A stretch of DNA of 64,000 bases from the NCBI GenBank assembly GCA_001600095.1, contig BCIX01000001.1, forward strand, positions 558,001 through 622,000. Direction: 5' to 3'. Under the pieces are notes generated by a model that worked only from the letters and a program-made list of their open reading frames with translations, ran no database searches and was not told the DNA's origin. Within the stretch, counting starts at the first letter, position 1, and each line of letters starts with the position of its first letter. The stretch is from Bullera alba. Its lineage: Eukaryota; Basidiomycota; Tremellomycetes; Tremellales; Bulleraceae. The translations under genes were made by a program, and so were the position numbers. Shown here piece by piece: positions 20,532 through 32,400 of this stretch.

Positions 20532-23500
20532 ATGTTCCATCTGCCGCCTCTGCTCGGTTTGGACTATGATGGGTCCGGTCCTCGCATACCGCCTCTCTCA
20601 AGATTTGACGATCATCTCTCCCTGCCATCACTTGATGGCTCTCGCATTCCCATAACTGACAGAATGCTTGCAGCATTATCAGACGGCCTTCAACACAATG
20701 ACAGGAGGGAGATAGAATCTACCGATCTTAAAGGCAAGGGCAGAGAAACGCCGTCTCCAATTGAAGGCAGCCCAGAAGGTCTGGACATATGGAGACTTCT
20801 GAACGAGCTACAAGCGGCAGGGCCGAGCAAGCCGACAATCTTCCAGGTATGTAGCGAATTTACAGCCCGGAACACATAAGCTAAGATGTAAACATCAGCC
20901 ATTGCGGACTTGGGACGCACTAGCCGACAGCGCCCCCTACCCCGCATCGTCCAGCACGTTGATGTCGGAACACCCTCCAAATACCGTGGACTGTTTCAAC
21001 ACCGTGTGAGTCAACAAGAGTGCTTCAGAGTGATAGAAACTGACACCCCCTGTCCTTGTAGACTTGAGCCGGACCTTAGACGGGCGATGTTGTCACAGGC
21101 TGGGCCAAGCACTGTTCGGGATACACAAACCTTGTTGGGCATGCTCTTACGCTCGACAATGGGAGCTGTGACTACGTCCGACATAGTGTGGGACAAGAGG
21201 AAGGGAGCCTATAGATGGAGGACGGCCTCACCTCGAGCCTCGGGGCTGGACCAGGCTTCCACAACGGCGTATGTCCACAATTTCCCTCTGGCTAGTAACG
21301 GCTCACTGACCGATGCTCCGCCATTCGCAGTATGACCGAGCGATTCCTTGCCCTAGGTACCGCCATGAGGCGATTGGAAATGATCATTGATCAAAACAGC
21401 GCGACGTGAGTCCTCGTCAGTCATCATAGGCTGATGTTTTCCCCAGACCCCTTACGCCCACACACCACGCACTGCTTCATGCAGTTTCGAACTACACAAC
21501 ACATATCAGGACTCGACTATCCTTGACAGTTGACAGCAGAGATGAAGCTTCGCCGTCAGACTGGCACGCAGCAAGCAGCTCGTTTCGCGAGATCAACGAA
21601 CTCTGCAAGCTGTTGTGCGAGACAATCTGCTGGGTGAGCCTCATCTTCTATAACACACGATTGGCGCTGAACAAGTTCAGCCTATGGACTCCAGCAAACC
21701 GTTGGGGATGCCTGCTCGCGCATCGTCCTTATTGTCGCATCTTCATGCCCTCTTGACCGCTCAGCTTTCTGGTTCCGCCGGGTCTTCTACATCTGGCATG
21801 CTGTGTTCGGCATACTTGCTCGAATCCGCCTCGCGCCCGTTCTTGAGTCTACTCGACAAGTGGCTGGGACTTGGTCCGGTGCCGATGTCCACCGCCGAGG
21901 ATGGAGAAGACCCATACAATCAGCCTTGGGAGGATCTCGGGATAACGCGGACGATCACCTCGGGCTCGAGGGTACATTTCGAGTTCTCGTCGAAGATGAT
22001 GCCGACGTTCGTGCCAAAACCACTGCGGAGGGGTGTCTTCGAAGCGGGCAAGAGTCTGAGATTGCTCAAAGATGCATCTCAAGGGCGACACCCCCTATGT
22101 ACGACGACTTGGGACATAATAACCAGCTGGGGATGGGTTGGAGCGCAAGAAGCGCCGTGAGTGATGATCTCAATCCGTGGTACCAGATACATGATGAGTC
22201 ACTGACTCTCAACGCCTCCGTATCCAGGTCAACGGACACGGTGCGAAGGCACGTACGCCGCGTCCAGAGGGCAGTAGATGCTTGGAGCGATAACATGCGA
22301 AACCTATCTGGATCTGCCATCAGATTGTCAAGAGCAGGCTCGATAGCCCAGCTGGCAAATAGCAGGGTCTCAAAGAAGGAACGGAAACGGCTACCCCCCA
22401 GCTTTTACGAACCGCGACAAGATATCACATTACAGTCGCCAGTCTCACCTGTTCCTGTGGGATCGCCGAAGCATAAGATATACCAAGTGGATGCCTTTTG
22501 GTCGCTGTTCAGCAAGGCGCCGGGATCTCACCTTGAGCCAGACCCAGCTCACAAGGATGCATCGACATTATGGACTGCTCGAGCATCAGGCTCAATGGAC
22601 GACTTTCTGAGCCGATACGGAGATCAAGCCGAGTCGTTGCTGCCTCGACATGCACCGACACTGGAGCTTTACATCTCGGAAAGGATCCTCTCGCCGCTAA
22701 CAGCGCACGGTAGACTCATTTCGTCAGCCTTGGTCTCTTTGTACCTCGACGATCTTCACCTCACGGATCACTACGACGTGCTGCATTCTTACTTCCTCGG
22801 TGGTAATCCTGGCTTTATGGAACGCGTCTCGGCTGCTCTGTTCGGTAATGACGACGCTGCGAATTCGGGCGCAGGGCTAGGTCGACGGGATAGGACTAGA
22901 GCGAGACTGGGTCTCACCAGGCCCGGAGCCGGGAGCACCCCTCGGGAAGACCAGGGGCAATGGGGAGCTGGGCTTGGTATAGGAATGAGCGAGAGGAGTA
23001 AATGGCCCCCGGGGGGCTCTGAACTCGCTTTCACGCTGAGATCTACTTTGCTGGATGGCGACAAGGCGATTGACGAGGATAATGAGAGAGGGGAGGTGTG
23101 GAGTGAGGTGGAGAACCGGGTGTCTTTCGCTATCAGAGAGCTTCCGGAAGAATCGATCGATGGCAAGAGGGCCAAGTGGATGAACCCGCAAGGTGAGTCC
23201 GAGCGAGGTAAGGCAGATTTGTACGTTAGGCTGACGTTTCCTAGCAATCGAGTGAGTCGGGCGGGCGCCCCTACCAAAGTACCAAATGAGCATGCTCACA
23301 TCGCTGACGCCACGTAGAGCGTTGGATTTCCTCTATCTGACCTACAGCATTCCGAGACCTATCGACGAGTTGTTTCCCGCCGATCTACTGGCGAAATATC
23401 AGACGATCAACAACTTCCTCCTGCGCATCTGTCGAGTCAGAAGGGTCCTTCAGTCCCTCTACCTGGATATCATACACACCAAGCCTCACTCCAATGAGCA

Positions 23501-24501
23501 TGAGAAGGCTGTTATCGACTCAACAGCACGCTCGCGGTCGACCCGCAATCGCCGTGATCAGGACTTGACTGCTCCGACCGCCGCTGGTGACTCCCTTGGG
23601 GCAAGGGATCAAGCGGGATACCGCCTCCACCGCCTCCGGTTCCAGATGAGCGGTTTCATCATCGCGTTGGAGAGGTACATGGTCGACACGGCAATTGGTA
23701 CCAACTGGAGGCTCATGCGGGACAGACTGGAGAAGTTGAAGAAGCGTTCAAAGTCCCGCCAAAGCAGTCGACCGGCATCCCCGATGATTTTATGGACAGA
23801 CGACTTTGAGCACTCAGGTGACGCCCACCCTGACATGGAGAATGGTGGGGTGCATGACGATGATAGCGGAGACGAGGACGACCAGCTCAACATGGCGGAG
23901 ATTGGTCAACTGCAGTCGATCCACTCGCTTGTGGCCTATCACGATCTCACCATGGACAAGATCCTGAGATCTATGCTTCTGCACCCATCAGCATCGTACC
24001 AGCTCACGTTCGCGCACCTCATGAAGCTCTTCGAGCTGATTCTTGATCTTGGCAAATTGGTCAAAGAGATCAAAGGCGGATCGATCGACCCCGCAGCCGG
24101 ACTCGACAGGCTTGATAAAATCAGTATCGAATGGGGAGAGTGCCAGCGAGTCTTTGTGAGTCTACCATGCTGCATACGTGCAGCATAATCCACTTGTGAC
24201 TCACATCAGCTGACGCCGTATGTAGTCTCACGCGCTCGAGCGTCTGTCGTTACGGTCCGCGGGAACGGGGACTAGTGCGACGCGTCGTACCTCTTCCGAT
24301 GACGGCACGGCTGAAGGCCGAAGGGTAGACGTGCTCAATCACGATATGCACCTTCTCCTCTCGGGAGAGAACCGAGAAGGCGATGTCGACGGGACTGAGG
24401 GACCAGTAGAACCTGTGCAAGCGCGTGTCTGTGGGCGAGGGGATGATGGGAATTTGGGTGAACTGTTGCTCAGGCTGAGTCTCGGTTCCCATCGATATTA
24501 G
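20532..24501 (+). CDS. Gamma-tubulin complex component (GCP family, probably GCP5/GCP6-like)
   Basis: Spc97/Spc98-family protein of the microtubule-nucleating gamma-tubulin complex at spindle pole bodies. The start at 20532 gives MFHLPPLLGLDYDGSGPRIP. The GRIP1 part runs through LGTAMRRLEMIID, REINELCKLLCETICW, LLSHLHALLTAQLSG and YLLESASRPFLSLLDKWL. It then reaches DPYNQPWEDLGI and FVPKPLRRGVFEAGKSLRLL. A 71-base intron (22158-22228) joins this frame to the next. GRIP2 includes LYISERILSPLTAHGRLIS, LDFLYLTYSIPRPIDELFP, LRFQMSGFIIALERYMVDT and LVAYHDLTMDKILRSMLLHP. About 1,100 residues with large acidic and Ser-rich insertions. The insertions and poor match to the compact GCP2/GCP3 core suggest GCP5 or GCP6; the exact member is uncertain. 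Confidence 0.82.
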
Positions 24502-25146
24502 CTAGCGTGCGTGCTTGAGGCTAGCCGTCTTGACCATGGCTCGTTAGCACATGTTCTGAGCATCTAGACCTAGCTAGGCCTATCTAGACATGCACTATAG
24601 CTGCTAGCGAGAGTCATGCAAATGGTCATCATGATACATTTCGTTTCTTATGTTACTAACGGGTGACTACTCCAGCTGCGTACGAAGGCAGAAGGATGGA
24701 GGAAACCTGTAGCTTGTACCTTCTTTCTGATAGCTTCTACGGCTCACTTTCGCTTCTTGTCATTCCACCCGGGAGAAAGAAGATCGTCCAATACGCGATG
24801 AGGAGTAACATGAACCGGAAGCTGGTTGTGATGTCGTGCGAACGATTGGTCGTGCAGTCGAACAAGAGACACAGGAGAACAATGCGTGAATGGAATAAAA
24901 GACAACGGGAAACGGCCCAACGTAGCGGATGAGTTGATTGACACAGAGCCCTGGATATGATGGTGATATGCAATGGTGGAATGATATGTGGCTCGTCCTT
25001 TTCGGACAAATCTGTCGAACAGGTACTGCGTTGCAGTGTTTTTTTCAAAGCGAGCGGGTAATGGAGGGAGAGATGGTTGGCACGGTGCATTACAGGTTGG
25101 CGTAACGATTTTCGAGTTGATGGACGGTATGTCGAGTAGAGTGGCG
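24502..25146. other. Convergent 3' gap with a CTAG-rich patch
   Basis: Between the stops of the gamma-tubulin complex gene and the HTH gene. The first 110 bases contain at least seven CTAG tetranucleotides (24502-24610). Open frames at 24663-24932 and 24737-25196 fall in 3' flanks and show no domain or codon pattern I would call coding. Confidence 0.5.
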
Positions 25147-27769
25147 TCATTGGGATGGCTGTCGGACAGACTGTGTGCCGTAGTGGACCGGTACACCGAA
25201 TTCGTTGATGCTCTCGACGCTCGGGTTGTGAATGTGATGCCCGTGCATCATGTTCTGTTGGTACTGCCCGTAGTGTCTGTTCGGCATCGACATGTATTGT
25301 TGCTGTCTCTGTAGGATTCCGCCGGGTCCACCTTGGGCGCAGTGGGCGCTCCCAGCCGAGTTGCCGGAAGTCAACGAACCGAAATCGTCTGTAGAACCGT
25401 TCAAAGCTCCGTAGTCTGCATTCGCAAACACGCCCGTTGAGCTAGACATCGCGGAGCCGGGCATCCCTGGTGTAAGAGGCGTGTAAGGTGGGACACGTTC
25501 GCTGCCGAAGCCAAGGGGACCATTGTGACCATTGACGAATTGATCGCTCGATTCGGATTGGCCTGGCGAGAGTGCCATCTCGTTCATCGACGTTGTGAAG
25601 TTCCCCAAAGAAACGTCGGATCGTTGACGAGAGTGTCCACCGAACGGAAACGGACTTATCGCCGAGGGCGACTGCAGTGGAGAGCCAAACACGCCGGTCT
25701 CTTCCGATCCGACAAGTGGGGTGCTGCCAAGTGGGGTAATGCCCAATGCCGAAGCTGCTAGACTGGTAAGCCCTTTTCGGCGGCCCGGCACAGCCGTAAT
25801 TTGAGCAGAGTTCGCCCTGGTGACAGGCTCCGGTCGACGAGGGGAGGGAGATGTACCATGATAGGAGTTTTGCCTTTGCAAGTTTAGAGGCGAGGGACGG
25901 GGGCCAACCATTTTCATAGCTCTGCCTGAACTCGGGCTCTGAGTACCTGGTTCACCTAGCAATTGCGGGGAAGATTGACTCCTTTGCCGTGTTGCGGATG
26001 ACGGCGTCATCTCCAGATGCACCAAGTTGCTGTCAGACCGGTTCATCAGGCGATTGGGAGTGACGACAGGTGCCGCGACTGGCGCGGCAGAGTGTGGAGT
26101 AGGGTTGACCTGATAGAAGTCCAAAGCGGCTGGGGCCGGGTAGAAGTCCGCCCCGGAAGAATCCGAAGAAGACAGGGTGGTTATTGAATGCGATCTGGAG
26201 AGGGGGGCTGAGGATACAGATGCCGACGCAGAGTCTCTCGGTACCATCATGTCACCATTGTAGGGTACCGTTCTGGTCGCGGTGTACGGGTTGTAATCGA
26301 TTGATGGCGATGGTACCAACTTGCCGGCCAGCTTTCTTCGCTCCTTGTACTGATTCTGTATGTCAATGTCGGCCCGCACTGCATTGTCTTCTATGACCCA
26401 CCTTGTCTAGCCACTTCAACGAGGCCTTGAACTTATCCTCCCCATTATTGAAATTTCTGGCAACGCTCTTGGCTTTAGCCTGCAGCACTTTGTCCTTGAC
26501 CTCGATACCTAAACGGTATTGTTCGTCAAGCCATGGATCCAATAGATCTTCGATGTATGGGAAACGACCTGTGGGCACTTTTGCGACTGTATGTTTGGGC
26601 ATGGAGGAGGCGTTCTGAGCATCGGGGTCCGGGGCGTCCAGCCAGCGAATTGGGTCAGCGAGGATCTTGCTGATTGTACTCCTGTCAACGCTGGGCAGAT
26701 TTCAGTTCACAGATCTCAGTGCAGTCGAAGAAAATATTTGAACCCACCCGTATCGCCTAGCGATATCCTCTTGCCTGAGAGAGCTGTCCGATTGGTGCAA
26801 TTTGACGATATCCCGTTTATCCTCCGGAGTGAGCTTGTGCTTTTTCGCAGGATTGCGTGATGACGTAGACGCTTCTCTCGTGACTGACGCGTTGGACATC
26901 ATGGAACTAGGCGAGCCCGGTTTACTACGCGCTATGTTGGAGTCGTGATGGCCTGGCAACGTCATGTGAGAGTGTTGAGACGTATAACCCGCATTGTAGT
27001 AGCTCTCGTTACCGGCGAAATAGGCTTGATTGGCGAGGATTTGCGGGTGTTGCTGCATCTCGACAGGAATGAATGGCACATTCGAGAAATGGTGAGACGC
27101 AGTCTGGGGAGGCTGCAGGTGCTGGGGCGGCTGGTACAGTAGCATGCCTTCCGGTATGGGAGCTCCGTAGGGTGTGTAGAACGTTTGACCAGTATGTGGG
27201 TCCTGAAAGTACACTAAAGGCGGAGCGGCGTAGGCGGACGATGTGACATGAGACAAGCCAGACGCAGCCGGGGTGTGCAGAGCGTGGAGGAAAGTAGTTT
27301 GGGAATATGTTTGTGGGTGTTGTAAGGATGGATTGACGCTCTGGGGAGGTACGGGGAATGACGACGGTGGTATTTGTCGTTGGCTTTCGTTGACGACAGG
27401 GGTGCGATCGTCGTCGCCGGATAATGCGGGTACCGGTCGAGGTCGTTGGGTGGTGACAGACCCCTGGGGAGAGCTAGGCGGGTTGTCTTCCACCGGGACA
27501 GAATTATTCTCATCCGCGAAGTCGGCATAAGTGTAGTCATCCGGCACGGACGACGGAGTATACGGGCCATTCGACGGGTAGTTTGGTGTAGGGTTGTCGG
27601 CCATGAGTGGGGCAGTCAAATGATGTTGTGGCTGTGGATGAAAGAGCGGTGGCTGATGAGATGAGTGTAGGGATCCACTTGAGGTCGAAGACGAGGCGCT
27701 TGGAGGAGAATAGTGTGACGAGGCGAGTGCAAGTTCGGAGGAATGAGGTGTGTAATGCGTGCTGGCCAT
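25147..27769 (-). CDS. CENP-B/Tc5-type HTH DNA-binding protein
   Basis: Probable nuclear DNA-binding protein of about 830 residues. The first 300 residues are low complexity (Pro/Ser/Gln/His, starting MASTHYTPHSSELALASSHY). Around 26880-26740 there is a first helix-turn-helix, KKHKLTPEDKRDIVKLHQSD followed by SLRQEDIARRYG, spliced to VDRSTISKILADPIRW. A second, CENP-B-box-like HTH follows near 26560-26400: FPYIEDLLDPWLDEQYRLGI, then KDKVLQAKAKSVARNFN and KASLKWLDKF. This is the tandem HTH arrangement of CENP-B and pogo-type transposases, but no DDE catalytic domain follows. Instead there is a long Ser/Pro/Gly-rich tail. It resembles a domesticated transposase-derived factor, like fission yeast Abp1/Cbh proteins, used as a transcription or centromere factor. 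The target is unknown. Confidence 0.78.
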
Positions 27770-28960
27770 GATGCAAGAAGATACCGGAAATTGCCCAAAA
27801 TCGAATCTGGATCGTGGTCTACTTTGTACTCAGGGATGCGCCCCGTACCGAGTTCTACTCGAGGTGTTCGGGTGTCCTGTAATATGTGTCAGTCAAGCAC
27901 CAGGACGGAATAGTAGAGTCTCCTTTTCCAGATAAGGAAGGGGGGAGAGGTTTGAGACAGTGTTACGGGTATGCGGTGAACGAATAGCGGAACTCACGCG
28001 GAACGTGTCGTCAAACTCTGCCAGGAGCCGGTTCTGACAGGAGTCGCTCTAACAGGAGAAGGAGTGTCTCTGGTTTCGTCGCAAGGAGGTCGTCTTGGGC
28101 AGCATTGAAATCGTCATTCGTCCTGTTCCACTAAGAAGAGTCGCCCTCGGCGGTATTTTTGGACAGCTTCCAGAGCTGTATGGTTTTCCTACGCGCGTGC
28201 TTCGATGCCTTCGAGTTATGCAGCGGCGATGCTGAAAGCGAGGACGAGGACGACAGCGATGACCAGAGATGAGTAGTGCTACGGTCTTCGAACGCCCATG
28301 AGAGCGGACGGGGAGGTTGGAGGGTACACGAGACGGGAAATCCGGGCTGTTGCAGGAGGTTGCAGGTCCCAAAAAAACGAGGGTGGTCGAGGGTTCGATA
28401 GAGTTACGAGAGCTAATTCGATTGGGTCGATCTGGCTTCCATCCCCGCTTTTCAATTGTGCAATTGTACCACTAGTGTTCGAGACTCGACGATGGTTGAG
28501 AAGTCCAGCGCAGAGAGAGTGTGTTACTAGACTCGCTGCAACCGATGTGCAAAGCGCTCCTTCGCAAGTGTTCTGACAGTTCGAACGACTTGCAGCTCCC
28601 CTTCTCCGTCCCTGATCGAAATTCTGGCTCGGCGGTGGTGGCTGCGAATTTCCGAGGTAAAATAAATTTTGGGTTTCCCGCTACTCTGCAATCCCTACGC
28701 CGACCGACCGTTGGAGACAGGCTGACAGCCGATGTATGCTTACTCGAGCTTGAACTATGATCTGATATGGCGACTTGGTGGTCACTACCGGATAGCACTG
28801 GGCCCTGCTTCTCAGGCCTCCCAAGAGCCATACATGTAGTTAGGAGGAATCTCAAGGACGACGAAGTTTCAGCAGACTCGAATATGTCGAGGGTCGCTGA
28901 GTTACTATAGTTACTGCTCAATGACTCCCGTTGAGTCGTTCGAAAATCCGTCACCGTGTG
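27770..28960 (-). promoter_or_regulatory. Upstream region of the HTH gene with a probable 5' UTR intron
   Basis: On the minus strand a GTGAGT donor at 27997 and a TTACAG acceptor at 27877 bound a plausible 121-base leader intron. Further upstream no coding frame with protein character is seen. An AT-rich element (aaaataaattttggg) lies near 28660, and a long regulatory leader is possible. Confidence 0.4.
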
Positions 28961-29724
28961 CTATAGATGACCGATGATTAGATCTTTCAATGCACGTCGC
29001 AAGTCGCAATTTAGGCCATCTGGCAGCATCTGGCGGCTACGAATACGAGACGGCAGATCGTGACGCCGACCGCAGTCTCGGGCGACCCCTGGCAACCGCG
29101 GCACCGGCACCGGAAGGGATGGGTCCGGGATGTCACAGAGAACGCCATCCAGCGCCTTCTATCCCTGCCTGATGCGACAACATCGGACAGGTACAAGTCG
29201 CGAGTGCCGATTAGGCTACATATTATTGTACGTATGGCAACTAGTCTCGTTCAGACCATTCAAAAGTACTGGCAGCTGCTGCCCCGAAGACTCGCGAGAG
29301 CACCTGAGAGGTGGACCTCTGGTGGCCTGGAGAAGCCTGGAGACGAGACAACGGTCCGAGAAGGTACAGCAAGAAGGTACAAGACTGCAATTGATCGAGC
29401 CCAAATGACCTAAAAAGTCGGCCGGTCCGCCCTGGTCCGCCTTGTGGTCCGCCGGTCGTGTATTGCTGCGGCTTCATCGGGCAATTACGCATTCTATAAC
29501 GAGCTGCTGCAGGCTGCTGCGACTCAGCATGTCGGACTGACCAGGCCAGGACTGACCAGAACTGACCTGAGAGGGCACTTGGTGAGGAGTAAATGAAGCC
29601 AGGTGAAGCCCTGAGAGTCTCAGAGCTCCTCGAGGCTCATGGATGTTCTCTGGTGTTCTGTGTTCTCCGACGGAATAGGTTAGGATAGAAGGATAGGACA
29701 GGATAGGACGGAATGCTGGATTAG

Positions 29725-29774
29725 TCATGACAGGCCATGACAGCAGGTCATAACAGGTCATAACAGGTCATAAC
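29725..29774. repeat. Short tandem repeat, 10-base unit caggtcataa
   Basis: Three consecutive copies of caggtcataa span 29744-29773. They are preceded by two diverged relatives (catgacagg, catgacag) in 29727-29742. The gradient from perfect to imperfect copies suggests recent expansion at the right side. Confidence 0.75.
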
Positions 29775-30027
29775 GGAGAAGAACGACAAAGAACGACACT
29801 CAAAGCCCGTTAGACTACCGAGCAACGAGAGCTAATTACGTTCTAGGTCCCCGGGTGTCGGCGGAGCGGCCTCGCCTGGTTCGGCCTAATCCAGTCTGCC
29901 AAGTCCTTAGAAGTTGGAACATGCTTTGAACCTGGCTGAGGAAGTCTCTCGGGGGCCTCGGGTGTCCTCACATAGCCCTGTATAGCCTTGAATACTCTGA
30001 TTCGGTGGCTCATTCGACGTGTCATCC

Positions 30028-30050
30028 CAGATCTCAGATCTCAGATCTGG
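30028..30050. repeat. Triplicated 7-base word cagatct
   Basis: The unit cagatct occurs three times in a row, giving alternating BglII-type palindromes (AGATCT). It is one of the tightest tandem duplications in the gene-free region. Confidence 0.6.
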
Positions 30051-31045
30051 GGGTTGGAAATTTTGATGCAATATTATTGAGTTTCAAGAGTGTCCGGGCT
30101 GGTCCGGGAGAGTCTGAGCAGGTCTGAGCTAAGTCAGTCAAGTTCAAACCCGTTCAACCCTGTTCAACCGTCCCACGTAATGAGTTTGGTCATGCTCGAT
30201 GGGCAACGATATGCCGACGATCAGTAGACCGCGCTCCCGAGCTCCTGTCCTCTACTCTCCTGCACAGTCCTGCACTCTCCTGCACTCCTCCCGCCTCCTC
30301 CCGCAGCACCAAGGCCCCGGCCGCCGCCGGCTTAATCAGATCATGATCGACAGTGATCGACGGGCGTAGAAGTAGGTTACGTGAGGAGGGCACCCGATTT
30401 CAGCGGTATCCTCGTTGTGTGAGCTGCAGCAGCAGGAGTGACAAGCTATGACAGGCTGTAACTGCTATGTAACAGGCGTGCTGCAGGAGGGCGAGGAACA
30501 GCTGCTGGTGTAAGTTGAAACGTCTTATGTGCAGACGATAGTTTGGGTTGCGGAGGGTTGCGGCAGCTGCCGCGGCTGATGGCGGATGATAACTTAATCT
30601 GCGGCAGGGGCATGGACTGAGCGAGAGTGAATGATATGCAACAGAGCTGTGTCCAGGCCTGTCCAGGCTCTGACCTGCTTCGAAACCATGGAGCTCCATA
30701 GTGCCTGGCGTCTCTGGCGGTGCACTTGTAGGCGAGGCTGTGCCTCTATTCGCCTTCGCTACCGAAGTGTCGTAATGGATACCGTAGTGGTCTATCGTGC
30801 TATCACTGCCAGTCACCATGTGAAGCACGTTAGTTTCTTCAACGGCCTCAACGCCAGCTTCGACGCCTCAGACTGTACCTGACCATAGTCGAGATATAGT
30901 CTCCTGACTGGACAAAAGAGACACCTCCGTGAAGTCAGTCGCGTTACGCAATATCTGCTCCGGAAACTTCGCAAAACTCAGCCGTCGCGCCCCCAAATCT
31001 CTTCGGTCCCGACAATCCGCCGAGGTCGCCGATCAGGGCGGACCA

Positions 31046-31090
31046 AGACGCGCGACGCGACGCGACGCGTTACGATAGGTTACGACGCGT
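31046..31090. repeat. gcgac pentamer array with two ACGCGT boxes
   Basis: About four cgacg pentamers (31050-31070) end in ACGCGT at 31065-31070. A second ACGCGT follows at 31085-31090, exactly 20 bases later. A further ACGCGT lies at 32368-32373. The pair may have arisen by the same local duplication that shapes this region, or may be a regulatory site. Confidence 0.5.
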
Positions 31091-32400
31091 TTGGAAGTTG
31101 TGTAAGCTTAATTAATTTTGCTCGTCCGTCCAAGTCCATCCAGGCTTCCTCGGTATGCCTGGAACCTGGATCATCGGTCTTTCTTTGCCAACTACGTACC
31201 AGATCATGCACACCTATCGAGTGCTATGTCCAGCATTGCTGTGCGCTCTACCCTGCTGCAGTCTGCTGCACGATTGCACGAAAGTCCGGCGCTCATTTGA
31301 ACACTCCTTGTCCGTACGGAGCTGGCCCATGCGCCCGGGAGACAAGGCGTCAACTGGGCGTCTAGGTCATCACATGGTGAACGAGCGCTCCTTGCCATCG
31401 CCGATCGGTCTGTCGGCCTGCTAGCAACTGCGCAAGCCAGTCGGGTGATCAGGAATAGGGTCCGTGCGAAGCCTCGTAAGGCCTCGTATAGTTACAAGTA
31501 TGCTTGGCGCTGCATCGCCAACAGGATCGACGATTCGACCATGCCTACGACAATGAGCGCCAGCTCAGCCTAAGTCGTCCTTCGGCTCAGTCCAGGACTT
31601 TTTTTGGATCAGTGCTTCGCCGACCAGAGGGCTTGTGGAGTAGGCACCACCTCTCGCTGGCGAGGTGCCGAAGGAATCCGATTCACTAGCACAGAATGCT
31701 TCCAAGAGGCTGAGACGTGTTTCCCAATCTCTCGGAGTTGCAACCTCGGCCGGAACTGAATGTTGGATCCCTCATCTGCACGAAGAAGGATGAGATGAAA
31801 CGTGCATCTGCTTGAGACTACCGAGTCGATGAGTCGATCACACGGAATGATCGAATTATAACTTGGTGGGTTGCTTGATCTCAGAATCTCACGCCGGTGA
31901 TACTGATGTCGACACGGACAAGTCAGAGGTCGAGACAGTGTCGAGAACCGAGAAGTGTCAACGTATCGAGCTGTGGCAGAATTACGATCAGTGCTGTTCA
32001 GTGACCACTGTCAGTGTCCAAGCTCCAAGGACGATCGACCAGGATCGACCAGCTTCAGAAGTGGTCCGGGTAAACTAGGCGCGTGAGGATGGGATCGACC
32101 GAGGCTGGCGCGGCCAGAGAGGCGCGAGGTCTGGGCTGGAACCTGGCCTCTAGTGTGCCACTGACGCTAAGGTCGTGTATCACAGATCACAGATCTAATC
32201 GATCCCTTAGCTCTGCGGTGTCAGCCAGTGTCAGCCCGGGGCCTGCCAGCGCTTTAGCGAGAGGGTATTCTAGGGAGTTCTAGGGTCTCGAGATGCGACA
32301 CCGCATTCCTTCCCCTCGCAGCCATCGGCCTCGTCGATGACACGCACTTACCCTGAAGTTTCGAAACACGCGTAGTCCAAAACCCCCCGGCGGGTCCTTT

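Larger units (their letters stand above)
28961..32400. other. Large gene-free region full of short local duplications
   Basis: About 3.4 kb with no supportable gene on either strand; open frames are all below 145 codons and unlike proteins. The DNA is dominated by words of 6-12 bases repeated once to three times within 20-40 bases. Examples are ggtccgcc at 29420-29456, gtgaagcc/ggtgaagcc at 29590-29612, ggatagga at 29690-29710, and cctgcact at 30255-30290. No terminal repeats, reverse transcriptase, transposase or tRNA-like fold was found. The two flanking genes point away from it, so it may hold long promoters, a non-coding transcript or a replication origin; none is shown. Confidence 0.6.

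Noticed and set aside
28380..28410. A T-loop-like GGTTCGA word suggesting a tRNA
   Set aside because: No acceptor stem, D-arm or anticodon stem of tRNA spacing can be formed around it.
30400..30828. A 142-codon minus-strand frame in the gene-free region
   Set aside because: His/Ser/Leu-rich low complexity made of the local repeats; no consensus introns, no domain, no start context.
29725..31090. Repeats that might be a CRISPR array or transposon ends
   Set aside because: Units are 5-12 bases, adjacent or irregularly spaced, not identical spacers-and-repeats, and no inverted terminal repeats or target-site duplications frame the region.
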